In this document: positions 43,232 to 50,877 of the stretch, in pieces | How positions within the stretch are numbered: the first letter of the stretch is position 1 | Layout of the letters: every line of letters begins with the position of its first letter | Source: Bacillaceae bacterium SAS-127 | GTDB taxonomy: Bacteria > Bacillota > Bacilli > Bacillales > Domibacillaceae | Assembly (NCBI GenBank): GCA_002261155.1 | Contig: NKXN01000023.1 | Span: forward strand, 62,001 to 126,000 | Direction: 5' to 3' | Length of the DNA stretch: 64,000 nucleotides | The notes under the pieces: generated by a model | What the model was told of the DNA's origin: nothing | The model's input: only the letters and a program-made list of their open reading frames with translations | Databases searched by the model: none | Position numbers and translations under genes: made by a program

Positions 43232-44732
43232 GTTTCCGCTTATCATGCTTTTCTTCATGAGTTTATTGGCATTGATCGGCCCGTCATTAGTGAATGAGCA
43301 ACCTTTTACTTCAACAGCGGCTTCATTTTTACCTCCGTCAGTGGAGCATTGGCTCGGTACGAATCATATGGGACAAGATGTTTGGACTCAATTGTTATAT
43401 GGGGCAAGAACGAGCTTAATGGTCGGTTTGTTTGTGTCATTGGTGAGCACATTCCTTAGTGTTGCTTTAGGATTAGTGGCAGGTTATGTTCCTTCTCTTG
43501 ATCGCCTAATTAATGGATTAGCTAATATGATTCTTGTATTACCGAATATTTTATTAATTTTACTCCTCATTTCTTTTACAGGGGGAGGAACAGTTCAGCT
43601 CGTCGTGATTTTAGGCTTGTTAACGTGGCCAGCCTATATGCGCATTATTCGTTCAGCTGTTTTCACATTAAAAGAGCGAGAATTCGTTAAAGTATCCCAA
43701 ATGTTTGGAGGTAGCACGTTCTATATTTTGCGTCATCATTTATTGAAGCATATCCAGCCGCTTATTAAAACAAAGTTTGTTATGACGTTCCGATATGCCA
43801 TTTTAACAGAAGCTGGGCTCTCATTTTTAGGATTAGGAGATCCTAACGTTGTTTCCTGGGGGAAGATGCTACATGAAGCCTTTCAACAACAAACGATTTT
43901 TATGAATGGTTCATGGACGTGGCTTGTGCTACCACCTGTGATGTTCCTTTTGATTACAACTGTCTGTTTGGCATTTGTGATGGAAAGCCATCAAAAAGTG
44001 CAAAAGAAGAAAAAACAGATGCGAGACGAGGAGAAAGAAATACATCATGCAACGAACGATCGAATTGTATGTCAAGCGTTAAAGGTGGCTTATCAAGAAG
44101 ATGCTGTTTTGAAAGATGCTTCTTTCTCAATGACAAAAGGAGAGATTGTTAGTTTAATTGGACCTTCAGGAGCTGGAAAGACAACGATTGCTCGTGCAAT
44201 GTATGGGTTATTGCCAGAAGAATATTGGTCAGGGCATATTGCTCATTTCGGTTGCTCGATTCGGGAGAATGGTTTCGCTGAAAAGTATTACTGGGAAAAT
44301 TGCGCTTATATTTACCAAGATGCTCGAGCGGCCTTTAACCCTGTTTTGACCATCAAGGAACAATTTATCGAAGTTGGAGTCAGTGAACAAGAAGCGATCA
44401 CCGCCTTAGAAGAAGTGTCATTATCAGCAAATATGTTAACTAAATACCCTCATGAATGTTCAGGAGGAATGTTAAGTCGAGCGTTGATTGCTTTAGCTTT
44501 TATTCATCGACCTGCTTTCATTATTGCCGATGAATGTACGAGTGCGTTAGATCCTATTTTGAAAAAAGAAATCGTTACATTAATAGAAAATAAAGCCCGT
44601 CAATATCAAATGAGCGTGCTGTTCATTACACATGATATAGATGTTGCTTTTGCGATTTCCGATCGTGTGTTGAGAGTGAAAGAAGGGACGTTACAAGCGG
44701 CTTCAAGGGAGGAGAATTATGCTTTACTTTGA
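43215..44732 (+). CDS. Permease-ATPase fusion of peptide/nickel-type ABC transporter (DppC-DppD fusion)
   Basis: In this 505-residue protein residues 1 to about 260 are a DppC/NikC-type permease (LGTNHMGQDVWTQLLYGART, EREFVKVSQMFGGS as the EAA loop, TEAGLSFLGLG). After a charged linker (about 262-285, KVQKKKKQMRDEEKE) comes an ABC ATPase with Walker A GPSGAGKTT, signature CSGGMLSRALIAL and Walker B FIIADECTSALD. These are two separate genes in nearly all known Opp/Dpp/Nik systems. The frame is continuous and well spaced, so it looks like a true fusion. It overlaps the second ATPase gene by 14 bp. Confidence 0.92.
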   Translation: MQTTFKFPLIMLFFMSLLALIGPSLVNEQPFTSTAASFLPPSVEHWLGTNHMGQDVWTQLLYGARTSLMVGLFVSLVSTFLSVALGLVAGYVPSLDRLINGLANMILVLPNILLILLLISFTGGGTVQLVVILGLLTWPAYMRIIRSAVFTLKEREFVKVSQMFGGSTFYILRHHLLKHIQPLIKTKFVMTFRYAILTEAGLSFLGLGDPNVVSWGKMLHEAFQQQTIFMNGSWTWLVLPPVMFLLITTVCLAFVMESHQKVQKKKKQMRDEEKEIHHATNDRIVCQALKVAYQEDAVLKDASFSMTKGEIVSLIGPSGAGKTTIARAMYGLLPEEYWSGHIAHFGCSIRENGFAEKYYWENCAYIYQDARAAFNPVLTIKEQFIEVGVSEQEAITALEEVSLSANMLTKYPHECSGGMLSRALIALAFIHRPAFIIADECTSALDPILKKEIVTLIENKARQYQMSVLFITHDIDVAFAISDRVLRVKEGTLQAASREENYALL

Positions 44733-45438
44733 TCATGTATCGAAAAGCTTTTCTGAAAAAACTGTCTTAAAGGATGTTTCTTTTTCGCTCCAAAGCAAGG
44801 AAATCGTTGGATTAATTGGTGAATCAGGTTCTGGAAAATCAACTATTGCCGAAATTGTAATGGGGATTCAGCACCCAACATCAGGACAAGTCATTTGGGC
44901 CGAGAAAGCGACTTGTCAATATGTGTACCAAAATCCAGAAAGGTCATTTAATCCGTTTTGGACGATAGAAGAAAGTCTTCTGGAACCTTTTGTGTTGAAA
45001 AAAATGGAGCGTACAGAAGCGATAAAGCAAGTTCATCGTTTGCTAGAAAAAGTGGAATTACCTGTGCGTTTATTACAGCACTTTCCTTATGAATGTTCAG
45101 GTGGACAGAAGCAACGAGCGGCGATTGCAAGAGCATTATCTTGTTCACCTAATTTGCTTATTGCAGATGAAATCACATCTGCTTTAGATCCGGACACTGA
45201 GGTTACGATCATCGAGCTATTAAAAAGTTTGCAGGAAGAAGAACAGATGTCGATTTTATATATTACTCATCGAATCTTAAGTATGGATCAGTTCGCTGAC
45301 AGGTTATTAGTGTTACGAGACGGCATTATAGTAGAAGAAAACAAGACTAGTGCCGTTTTACAGCAGCCGTCACATGCTTATACGCAATCATTGATCGATG
45401 CGTGCACGTATTTTGAACGGAAGGGGGTCAAACAGTGA
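44719..45438 (+). CDS. ABC transporter ATPase 2 (DppF/NikE type)
   Basis: The 239-residue ATPase has Walker A GESGSGKST, Q-loop VYQNPERSFNP, signature CSGGQKQRAAIARAL, Walker B LLIADEITSALD and H-loop YITHR. It lacks the long C-terminal oligopeptide-family extension, so it is shorter than typical DppF. With the ATPase half of the fusion it forms the heterodimeric motor. Its stop overlaps the GTG of A2. Confidence 0.92.
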   Translation: MLYFDHVSKSFSEKTVLKDVSFSLQSKEIVGLIGESGSGKSTIAEIVMGIQHPTSGQVIWAEKATCQYVYQNPERSFNPFWTIEESLLEPFVLKKMERTEAIKQVHRLLEKVELPVRLLQHFPYECSGGQKQRAAIARALSCSPNLLIADEITSALDPDTEVTIIELLKSLQEEEQMSILYITHRILSMDQFADRLLVLRDGIIVEENKTSAVLQQPSHAYTQSLIDACTYFERKGVKQ

Positions 45439-46049
45439 GTGCCATTTTGTTTTTAGATAGCGGAACATACACAGAAAAACGAGTCTATCATCATGAATTT
45501 TATCAAGGGGAGATCGAGCGAGGATATTTATATGAACTTCCTTTTTTACAATTAGAAAACTATCAAGCTCTTATTATCCCTAATGGCATTGATGAAATAT
45601 ATTTATATCAGCATAAAGATAAAATTCATCATTTCTTACATGAAGGAAAACTTGTCGTTTCATTTGCCCAAATTTATTTACCGTGGCTTCCTGGGAATAC
45701 CGGTTTTATTCGCAGTCCTTTAAGTGTCAAAGATCGGGTTGTTCAAGCGAATGAAACACATCCTATTTTTCAAGGAGTGACGGAGTACGACTTAAATTAT
45801 CGCCGCGGTGTGAAAGGATTTTTTTCACGGGGGTATTTTATTCCGCCAGCAGGTAGTGAAGTCATTTTACACGATCAGCAAGGAGATGTTGTTTTGTATC
45901 TAGATGAACAAACAACTAACGGGATGATTTTATGTGGCGCAGGAACAGACTTGCTTGGGTTTGGTTTACTGGATACGACAACGGCAAGACGGATTGGCCC
46001 TCAGTTGATCGAGTGGATGAAAGGAAAAATAGAGGAGAAGCAGATATGA
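45435..46049 (+). CDS. Fur-regulated unknown protein A2 (A family)
   Basis: The 204-residue soluble protein is paralogous to A1: YQALIIPNGIDEIYLYQH, VVSFAQIYLPWLP, HPIFQGVTEYDLNYRRGVKG, FFSRGYF and QLIEWM. The GTG start lies within the ATPase stop region after a GGAAGGGGG ribosome site. It is cotranscribed with and translationally coupled to the importer, which places it in the same process, presumably acting on the imported compound. No enzyme family could be assigned. Confidence 0.85.
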   Translation: MSAILFLDSGTYTEKRVYHHEFYQGEIERGYLYELPFLQLENYQALIIPNGIDEIYLYQHKDKIHHFLHEGKLVVSFAQIYLPWLPGNTGFIRSPLSVKDRVVQANETHPIFQGVTEYDLNYRRGVKGFFSRGYFIPPAGSEVILHDQQGDVVLYLDEQTTNGMILCGAGTDLLGFGLLDTTTARRIGPQLIEWMKGKIEEKQI

Positions 46050-46660
46050 AGCGGCTATTTGTACATACAGGGATCAGTTTCCATCATTTCTTTTTACAGC
46101 ATCACGATGGTAGATATGAGAAATTTTTCGACCGAATCATTCATATATTAGAAGTGCCAATGACTGATTTGACGACGTATGATTATATTTATATCCCCGC
46201 TAGACATAATCAAGATTTGTTGTTTAGTTATCAATCCATTTGGGAAAATTACTTGCGAAAAGGTGGACATATTTTAGCTTTTGGGGAAATAGAAAAACCT
46301 TGGCTTCCTTATGTTCAATGGAAAAGCTATCCGACCAATTTTTATTGGTGGGTTTGGGCAGGAGCCGATTTGCCGATGTATGCTACTGAGGAAGAGCATC
46401 CATTATTGCAAAATATGACTATTGATGATATGAAGTGGCATTATCATGGAGTGATTCAGCCCCATGAAAACATGGAGGTAATCGTGCACAATGAAATGCA
46501 GGAAGGATTAATTTGTGTGGATAGAACATCTTTTAAAGGAAATATCTATGTTACGACGCTAGATCCAGAATATCATTATGGGCAAGGGTTTATTCCGAAA
46601 GTGGAGAATTTCCTCGATCATTATTTGAATTGGATAGAAACGGATATGGTGGGGGCGTAA
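46046..46660 (+). CDS. Fur-regulated unknown protein B2 (B family)
   Basis: The 204-residue protein is paralogous to B1: YDYIYIPARHNQDLLFSYQ, AFGEIEKPWLP, NFYWWVWAGADLP, DDMKWHYHGVIQP and TTLDPEYHYGQGFIPK. The ATG at 46046 overlaps the A2 stop and follows GAGGAGAAG. It is the last gene of the transporter operon, closed by a hairpin. The A-then-B order and tight coupling are the same as in A1/B1, which supports an obligate A-B pair. Confidence 0.85.
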   Translation: MKRLFVHTGISFHHFFLQHHDGRYEKFFDRIIHILEVPMTDLTTYDYIYIPARHNQDLLFSYQSIWENYLRKGGHILAFGEIEKPWLPYVQWKSYPTNFYWWVWAGADLPMYATEEEHPLLQNMTIDDMKWHYHGVIQPHENMEVIVHNEMQEGLICVDRTSFKGNIYVTTLDPEYHYGQGFIPKVENFLDHYLNWIETDMVGA

Positions 46661-46667
46661 ACGAATA

Positions 46668-46705
46668 AAAGGGGCGATGATGACATATCCTCATCATTGC
46701 CTTTA
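46668..46705 (+). terminator. Terminator of the transporter-A2-B2 operon
   Basis: AAAGGGGCGATGATGA pairs with TCATCATTGCCTTT (small bulge) around CATATCC. Confidence 0.78.
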
Positions 46706-46713
46706 TTTAAGAA

Positions 46714-47014
46714 GTGATATTGAAGCTTTTACAAGAAACGGATTGTCCAGTGTTAGCGATCACAGGTGAGGAAGATGTACAAGCGAATGCTGCTGATTTA
46801 CAGACGATGGCCGGATTAGGAAACGACAACATTCACTGCCATATCGTCAAAGAGATGGATCATATGTTGCGTCAATATACAGGAGAAAAAAGCGTCCTAA
46901 ACGTAAAGAAGCAGTATAAAAAAACAAATCGGCAAACCTATACACCCACAGCTAGAAGAAGAGATTGAGAAATGGTCGACAGGTGCCTGTCACTCCCCGG
47001 TTTTTGTCGAATGA
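46714..47014 (+). pseudogene. C-terminal remnant of an alpha/beta hydrolase, frameshifted
   Basis: The remnant encodes CPVLAITGEEDVQANAADLQ and IVKEMDHMLRQY, which fit the last strand-Asp and strand-His segments of an alpha/beta hydrolase of about 300 residues. The N-terminal part is missing. After KKQYK the frame breaks at a run of seven A (about 46918-46924); a shifted frame continues as QIGKPIHPQLEEEIEKWST and ends in GACHSPVFVE, encoded by a dispersed repeat. It abuts the terminator of the Fur-regulated operon, so insertion of that cluster or a deletion probably destroyed the gene. Confidence 0.75.
46982..47012 (+). repeat. Dispersed 31-bp repeat, copy 7
   Basis: GGTGCCTGTCACTCC then CCGGTTTTTGTCGAAT. 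It encodes the last residues of the hydrolase relic in the restored frame and is followed by a terminator. Confidence 0.92.
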
Positions 47015-47017
47015 AAT

Positions 47018-47052
47018 AAGCGAGTGAGTCACGGTCAGACTCACTCGCTTTT
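47018..47052. terminator. Bidirectional terminator before the metallophore-type SBP gene
   Basis: AAGCGAGTGAGTC and GACTCACTCGCTT form a perfect 13-bp stem with flanking A/T. Confidence 0.85.
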
Positions 47053-47058
47053 ATCCGT

Positions 47059-48183
47059 TTATTTTCTTTTCAAAGTAGAGTTACTTAACAGTTCTTTCGC
47101 TTCTTCATCAGTTAAGTCGTAATGATAGAATAGTTGATAAAATTCTTTCGTTTCTTTGATCATATCGTATTTAAAAACATCAGGGTAAGCGAGGTTTCCG
47201 AGCCATTTCACGCCTAAAATTCGGTTGACGGAAGGAGGGAAGCTCATCCAGTTGTAAGGACCTTCAGGCACTTCATAGACGTTGCCGTTTTGAACTGCCT
47301 GTAAGTCTTTCCATAGTGGATCTTTCGCTGCTACTTTGTCATAGACGCTACCAGGTGCGAATAAAAGCATGTCTGGATTCCAAAGCAATAGTTGCTCCAT
47401 TGACACCTCATTACCGCCGCCTTTACTTGCTGCTTTATCTAATACAGCTACGTTTTCAATACCAGCGACATCAATGATTTCAGAATGGAATGAGCCTTTG
47501 CCGTTCGTGTTTAAACCAGCATCACCTAAGCCTTGATACAATGTAACTCGCTCGTCTTCTGGGATCGACGCTGCAAATTTTTTCGCATCTTCCATCGTCT
47601 GTTTGCTGTACTCAGCTAACTTTTTCGCGTGTTCTTTTTCGTCAAGTAAATCACCTAACATTAAATACGCATCTGCTGTTGTATCTAGCTTTGCTTCAAC
47701 GAAAATAGTTGGGATACCTGTTCTTTTTTGGATGTCATCCATATCCGTCGCGATGGAATCTTTCGGTTCACCGATGTCAATAATGACATCAGGCTTTGCC
47801 GCCATTAAAGCTTCTAAATTGAACGTATCTCCATAAAACATCCCAAAGCTCGGTAAATCCCAATATTTTTTATCCATATATTTCTTAGTTGTTTCATTCG
47901 GTTCTCTTGACCAGCCGACTAATTTATCAGGATTCAATGTGTATAATACCATTTGAGCGACCGGACCAGATGGAGCAACTGTTGAAATTTCAACTGGAAC
48001 TTCTACTTGTCGGCCAGCAGAATCCGTAATTGTGCGTGTTGCTTTGTTTGTCTGCTTTGTTTGTTCTGTTTGTTTCGCTTGTTCTTTGTTTTCCTTCGGT
48101 GCCTCATTTGTATTACATCCAACTAAACCCGATGTAATGAGCATCATTGAAAATGATAAGGCGAGTATATTTTTTTTCATCAT
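47059..48183 (-). CDS. FepB/BtuF-type ABC transporter substrate-binding lipoprotein
   Basis: The 374-residue lipoprotein (signal ending SGLVGC) has a class III (helical-bridge) binding fold: RTITDSAGRQVEVPVEI, then NLEALMAAKPDVIIDIG and the C-terminal QLFYHYDLTDEEAKELL. AGGAGG precedes the ATG at 48183; an open extension to 48231 has none. It is the last gene of the operon permease-ATPase-methyltransferase-SBP. The family imports siderophores, haem, cobalamin or related cofactors; no ligand can be chosen. No Fur box was seen for this operon. Confidence 0.9.
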   Translation of the reverse strand: MMKKNILALSFSMMLITSGLVGCNTNEAPKENKEQAKQTEQTKQTNKATRTITDSAGRQVEVPVEISTVAPSGPVAQMVLYTLNPDKLVGWSREPNETTKKYMDKKYWDLPSFGMFYGDTFNLEALMAAKPDVIIDIGEPKDSIATDMDDIQKRTGIPTIFVEAKLDTTADAYLMLGDLLDEKEHAKKLAEYSKQTMEDAKKFAASIPEDERVTLYQGLGDAGLNTNGKGSFHSEIIDVAGIENVAVLDKAASKGGGNEVSMEQLLLWNPDMLLFAPGSVYDKVAAKDPLWKDLQAVQNGNVYEVPEGPYNWMSFPPSVNRILGVKWLGNLAYPDVFKYDMIKETKEFYQLFYHYDLTDEEAKELLSNSTLKRK

Positions 48184-48205
48184 TGTGCCTCCTAAGTGTG
48201 ATATT

Positions 48206-48922
48206 TTATTTGTCTGCAATGACGATGACAATTTTTTTGATATGAGGTAAGTAATAACGATAGCCGAATGGGTTTTCTTCCATTGGAACTAAGTGAACTC
48301 GCAAATGATCTTCTAAGTTTTCTGGAAGATTATTCGGTGCATAGTGTTTCATAAATTGAATGGCCTCATCAAAAGAGTGAAATGGTTGCCCGAAATCAAG
48401 GTCTCTTTCGATGGAGTTTATCCGAACCCCTTTTGCTTTCAGTTCCTGTATTAACCGATCAGCATTTCCTTGTTTAGAAGGTCGGGAATTGTTCGGCCAA
48501 AAGTTTGTTTTACTTCCATTCGATAATACGAGAATCGCTCTTTTTTTGCTCATGTCTAGCAATTGAAGCATGGCATCATCGCTTTGCTTGAAAAAGCTCA
48601 TGACAGTGACATCCCATTGCGGTTTGGCAGGGAGGTCGGCAATATCAGAAGTGATGACTTCCATATTCGTAATCGATTGTCGCTCAATGTTTTTTTGTAA
48701 AAGCTGTAAGGCTTGTGCACTAATATCGATAGCTGTGACACTTTTCGCTTTTTTCGCTAGCTGCATGCTAATAAAGCCGAGACCACAGGCGATGTCACAG
48801 ACTGTGTCTGTTTCCTCAATAAACGGCTCGATTTCTTGATAAATTTCTTGATCATATTTCGTATACTCAGCTGCTTGTTTGTACCAGTTGATACTGTCTT
48901 TAGTCCAGGTAAACATGTCCAT
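48206..48922 (-). CDS. Class I SAM-dependent methyltransferase inside a metallophore-type ABC operon
   Basis: The 238-residue Rossmann methyltransferase has motif I VCDIACGLGF, motif II VTAIDIS and post-I ADLPAKPQWDV. It overlaps the ATPase gene by 23 bp and precedes the binding-protein gene, so it is part of the import operon. A methyltransferase in this position suggests modification of the imported compound or of a cofactor precursor; this is inference from linkage only. Confidence 0.85.
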   Translation of the reverse strand: MDMFTWTKDSINWYKQAAEYTKYDQEIYQEIEPFIEETDTVCDIACGLGFISMQLAKKAKSVTAIDISAQALQLLQKNIERQSITNMEVITSDIADLPAKPQWDVTVMSFFKQSDDAMLQLLDMSKKRAILVLSNGSKTNFWPNNSRPSKQGNADRLIQELKAKGVRINSIERDLDFGQPFHSFDEAIQFMKHYAPNNLPENLEDHLRVHLVPMEENPFGYRYYLPHIKKIVIVIADK

Positions 48923-49709
48923 TCTCCTTTTGCTTTAGGCAAGGAACGATGAGGCGTGACTTGCCATCTTCTGTATCAATGTCGATCAGTTTTACGTTGA
49001 CACCATAAACGTGCTGGAGTAATGCTTCTGTCAATACTTCCTTTGGGTCTCCAAATTCAATCATTTTTCCTTGAAACATGACAAGCGCCTTATTCCCATA
49101 CAAAAAGGCGTGTTCAGGGTTATGAGTCGATAAAATAATCGTATAGCCTTGCTTCGCTAATTCTTTCACTTGCATCATCACGCGCATTTGATTCCCATAA
49201 TCTAAATTTGCTGTCGGTTCATCCATGACGAGGATTTTTGCCTGCTGTACAATCGCTCTCGCTATTAATGCTAGTTGTCGCTCACCGCCACTAATCTCTG
49301 CATAACCACGATGACTTAAATGAGAGATGCCTAACATGTCAAGCGCTTGCCACGCCTTTTTCTCATCTTCTGCTTTCGGATTACCCATTCGCCCAAGATG
49401 GACCGTTCCGCCCATTAACACCATGTTTAGCACAGTGAAATTAAATGTTGGATGATGCGATTGGGGGATATAGGCGATATTTTTCGCTAGCTCAACGGGC
49501 CGCATCTTCTTGACATTTTTTCCTGAGACGATGACTGCACCTTCATAATGTTTAATTAATCCGAGCATACAGCGGAACAACGTGCTTTTTCCGACACCAT
49601 TTGGTCCAAGCACACACAATAAATCTTGAGGTTGCGCTGTAAATGTAAGGTTATGTAGAATATCGCGATCTTTATAGCCGAAAGAAAGCTGTTTTACCTC
49701 TAAAGTCAT
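48900..49709 (-). CDS. ABC transporter ATPase (FecE/BtuD type)
   Basis: The 269-residue ATPase has Walker A GPNGVGKST, Q-loop YIPQSHHPTF, signature ISGGERQLALIARAI, Walker B ILVMDEPTANLD and switch His STHNPEHA. The start overlaps the permease stop by 4 bp. Its last residues overlap the methyltransferase start. Confidence 0.93.
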   Translation of the reverse strand: MTLEVKQLSFGYKDRDILHNLTFTAQPQDLLCVLGPNGVGKSTLFRCMLGLIKHYEGAVIVSGKNVKKMRPVELAKNIAYIPQSHHPTFNFTVLNMVLMGGTVHLGRMGNPKAEDEKKAWQALDMLGISHLSHRGYAEISGGERQLALIARAIVQQAKILVMDEPTANLDYGNQMRVMMQVKELAKQGYTIILSTHNPEHAFLYGNKALVMFQGKMIEFGDPKEVLTEALLQHVYGVNVKLIDIDTEDGKSRLIVPCLKQKENGHVYLD

Positions 49710-50719
49710 GAACGATTCCCCTCTCGCAAAATAAGATACAAAAAGAAAGGAGCGCCTACAAAAGCGGTTAAAATACCAAGTGGAATTTCCGAGGTGGACA
49801 ATAAGCGAGAAAAGTTATCTACAATTAATAGAAAACTAGCGCCAAGTAGCATAGAAGCGGGAATTAGCACGCGGTAATCGGTGCCGACCAACATGCGTGT
49901 GAAATGCGGGATAACAAGACCGACCCAACCGATCATCCCGCTGACGGCTACACTAGCAGTGGTCATAAGCGTTGCACAACAAATGACTAACAGACGAAGA
50001 ACTTTCGTATTCACACCCATTGTTCGGGCTTCTTCCTCTCCCATTGTCATCACATTTAATTTCCATCGTAAAAGTATTAACGGAATCACTCCGAGTATGA
50101 TCGGAATAGCACTAAATAACACATCTTGCTGGCGAATCGAAGACAGACTACCCATTAACCAATATGTAATCGCTGGCAATTGATCATTCGGATCTGCCAC
50201 AAGCTTAATAAACGAAAGGCCAGCTGAAAATAACGAGCCAATCATAATGCCGGTTAATATTAAGCCAAGCGAGGGGTTCATTTTGACTCTAGTGCTAAGT
50301 ACCCAAACGATAGCCACAGTTAATAGCCCAAATACAAAAGCAGAAATAGAGACGAAATAGTAACTAGCCCCTAAAAGGATCGCCAATGCAGCTCCAAATC
50401 CAGCCCCTGCAGATGCACCTAGTAAATCAGGAGATACCATTGGATTTTGAAACAACCCTTGATATGTCGCACCGGCGCAAGATAAAGCTGCACCAATGAG
50501 AACAGCGGCTAACACCCGCGGTAAACGAATTTGAAAAATAATCGTTTCAACTTCAGCTTCCCATGTTGTTTCTAGCGGAATCACTTGGGAAGCTAACACC
50601 TTTAGCAACTCTTCAGGCGTCACTGGATAGCGACCGAGCGAAAACGAGACGATGAAACAAACAATGAGAAAGATCGTTAAGCCGATAAGCTTTAGATGAT
50701 GTTGTTTTTTAACAGTCAT
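49706..50719 (-). CDS. FecCD-family ABC permease
   Basis: The 337-residue permease has about ten helices, with the family signatures RLPRVLAAVLIGAALSCAGATYQGLFQNPMVSPDLLG and GMIGWVGLVIPHFTRMLVG (each quoted here only as landmarks near residues 68-105 and 255-275). It is the first gene of the four-gene operon and is preceded by a TTGACT/TATTGT promoter embedded in a 10-bp repeat array. Confidence 0.93.
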   Translation of the reverse strand: MTVKKQHHLKLIGLTIFLIVCFIVSFSLGRYPVTPEELLKVLASQVIPLETTWEAEVETIIFQIRLPRVLAAVLIGAALSCAGATYQGLFQNPMVSPDLLGASAGAGFGAALAILLGASYYFVSISAFVFGLLTVAIVWVLSTRVKMNPSLGLILTGIMIGSLFSAGLSFIKLVADPNDQLPAITYWLMGSLSSIRQQDVLFSAIPIILGVIPLILLRWKLNVMTMGEEEARTMGVNTKVLRLLVICCATLMTTASVAVSGMIGWVGLVIPHFTRMLVGTDYRVLIPASMLLGASFLLIVDNFSRLLSTSEIPLGILTAFVGAPFFLYLILREGNRS

Positions 50720-50761
50720 TCTTCTCCCTCTTCTAAAAAAATTCCAATGTCCACCTCATTT

Positions 50762-50790
50762 ACAATAAAGAATCTAATTATAATAGTCAA
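50762..50790 (-). promoter_or_regulatory. Promoter of the FecCD operon
   Basis: On the minus strand TTGACT (50790-50785) and TATTGT (50767-50762) are 17 bp apart. Confidence 0.7.
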
Positions 50791-50833
50791 TATCTAATTA
50801 TAACTAAATATAACTATTTATAATTAAATATAA
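50774..50833. promoter_or_regulatory. Array of six 10-bp units over the FecCD promoter
   Basis: The plus strand reads as consecutive 10-mers: CTAATTATAA, TAGTCAATAT, CTAATTATAA, CTAAATATAA, CTATTTATAA, TTAAATATAA. Five of six fit NTAWWTATAA; the exception holds the -35 box. One-turn periodicity suggests a cooperative regulator binding one face of the helix. Confidence 0.65.
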
Positions 50834-50835
50834 TA

Positions 50836-50872
50836 AAAAGCCAGTTAGTCTTCGGCAGACTGACTGGCTTTT
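50836..50872 (-). terminator. Terminator between the lysoplasmalogenase-like gene and FecCD promoter
   Basis: AAAAGCCAGTTAGTCT pairs with AGACTGACTGGCTTTT (one G-U), with flanking A/T. Confidence 0.78.
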
Positions 50873-50877
50873 GTTTG

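Noticed and set aside
38242-46660. Calling the Fur cluster a staphylopine/bacillopaline-type system
   Set aside because: No CntK, CntL or CntM-like synthesis genes and no CntE-type exporter are present. Only the SBP5-type importer resembles it.
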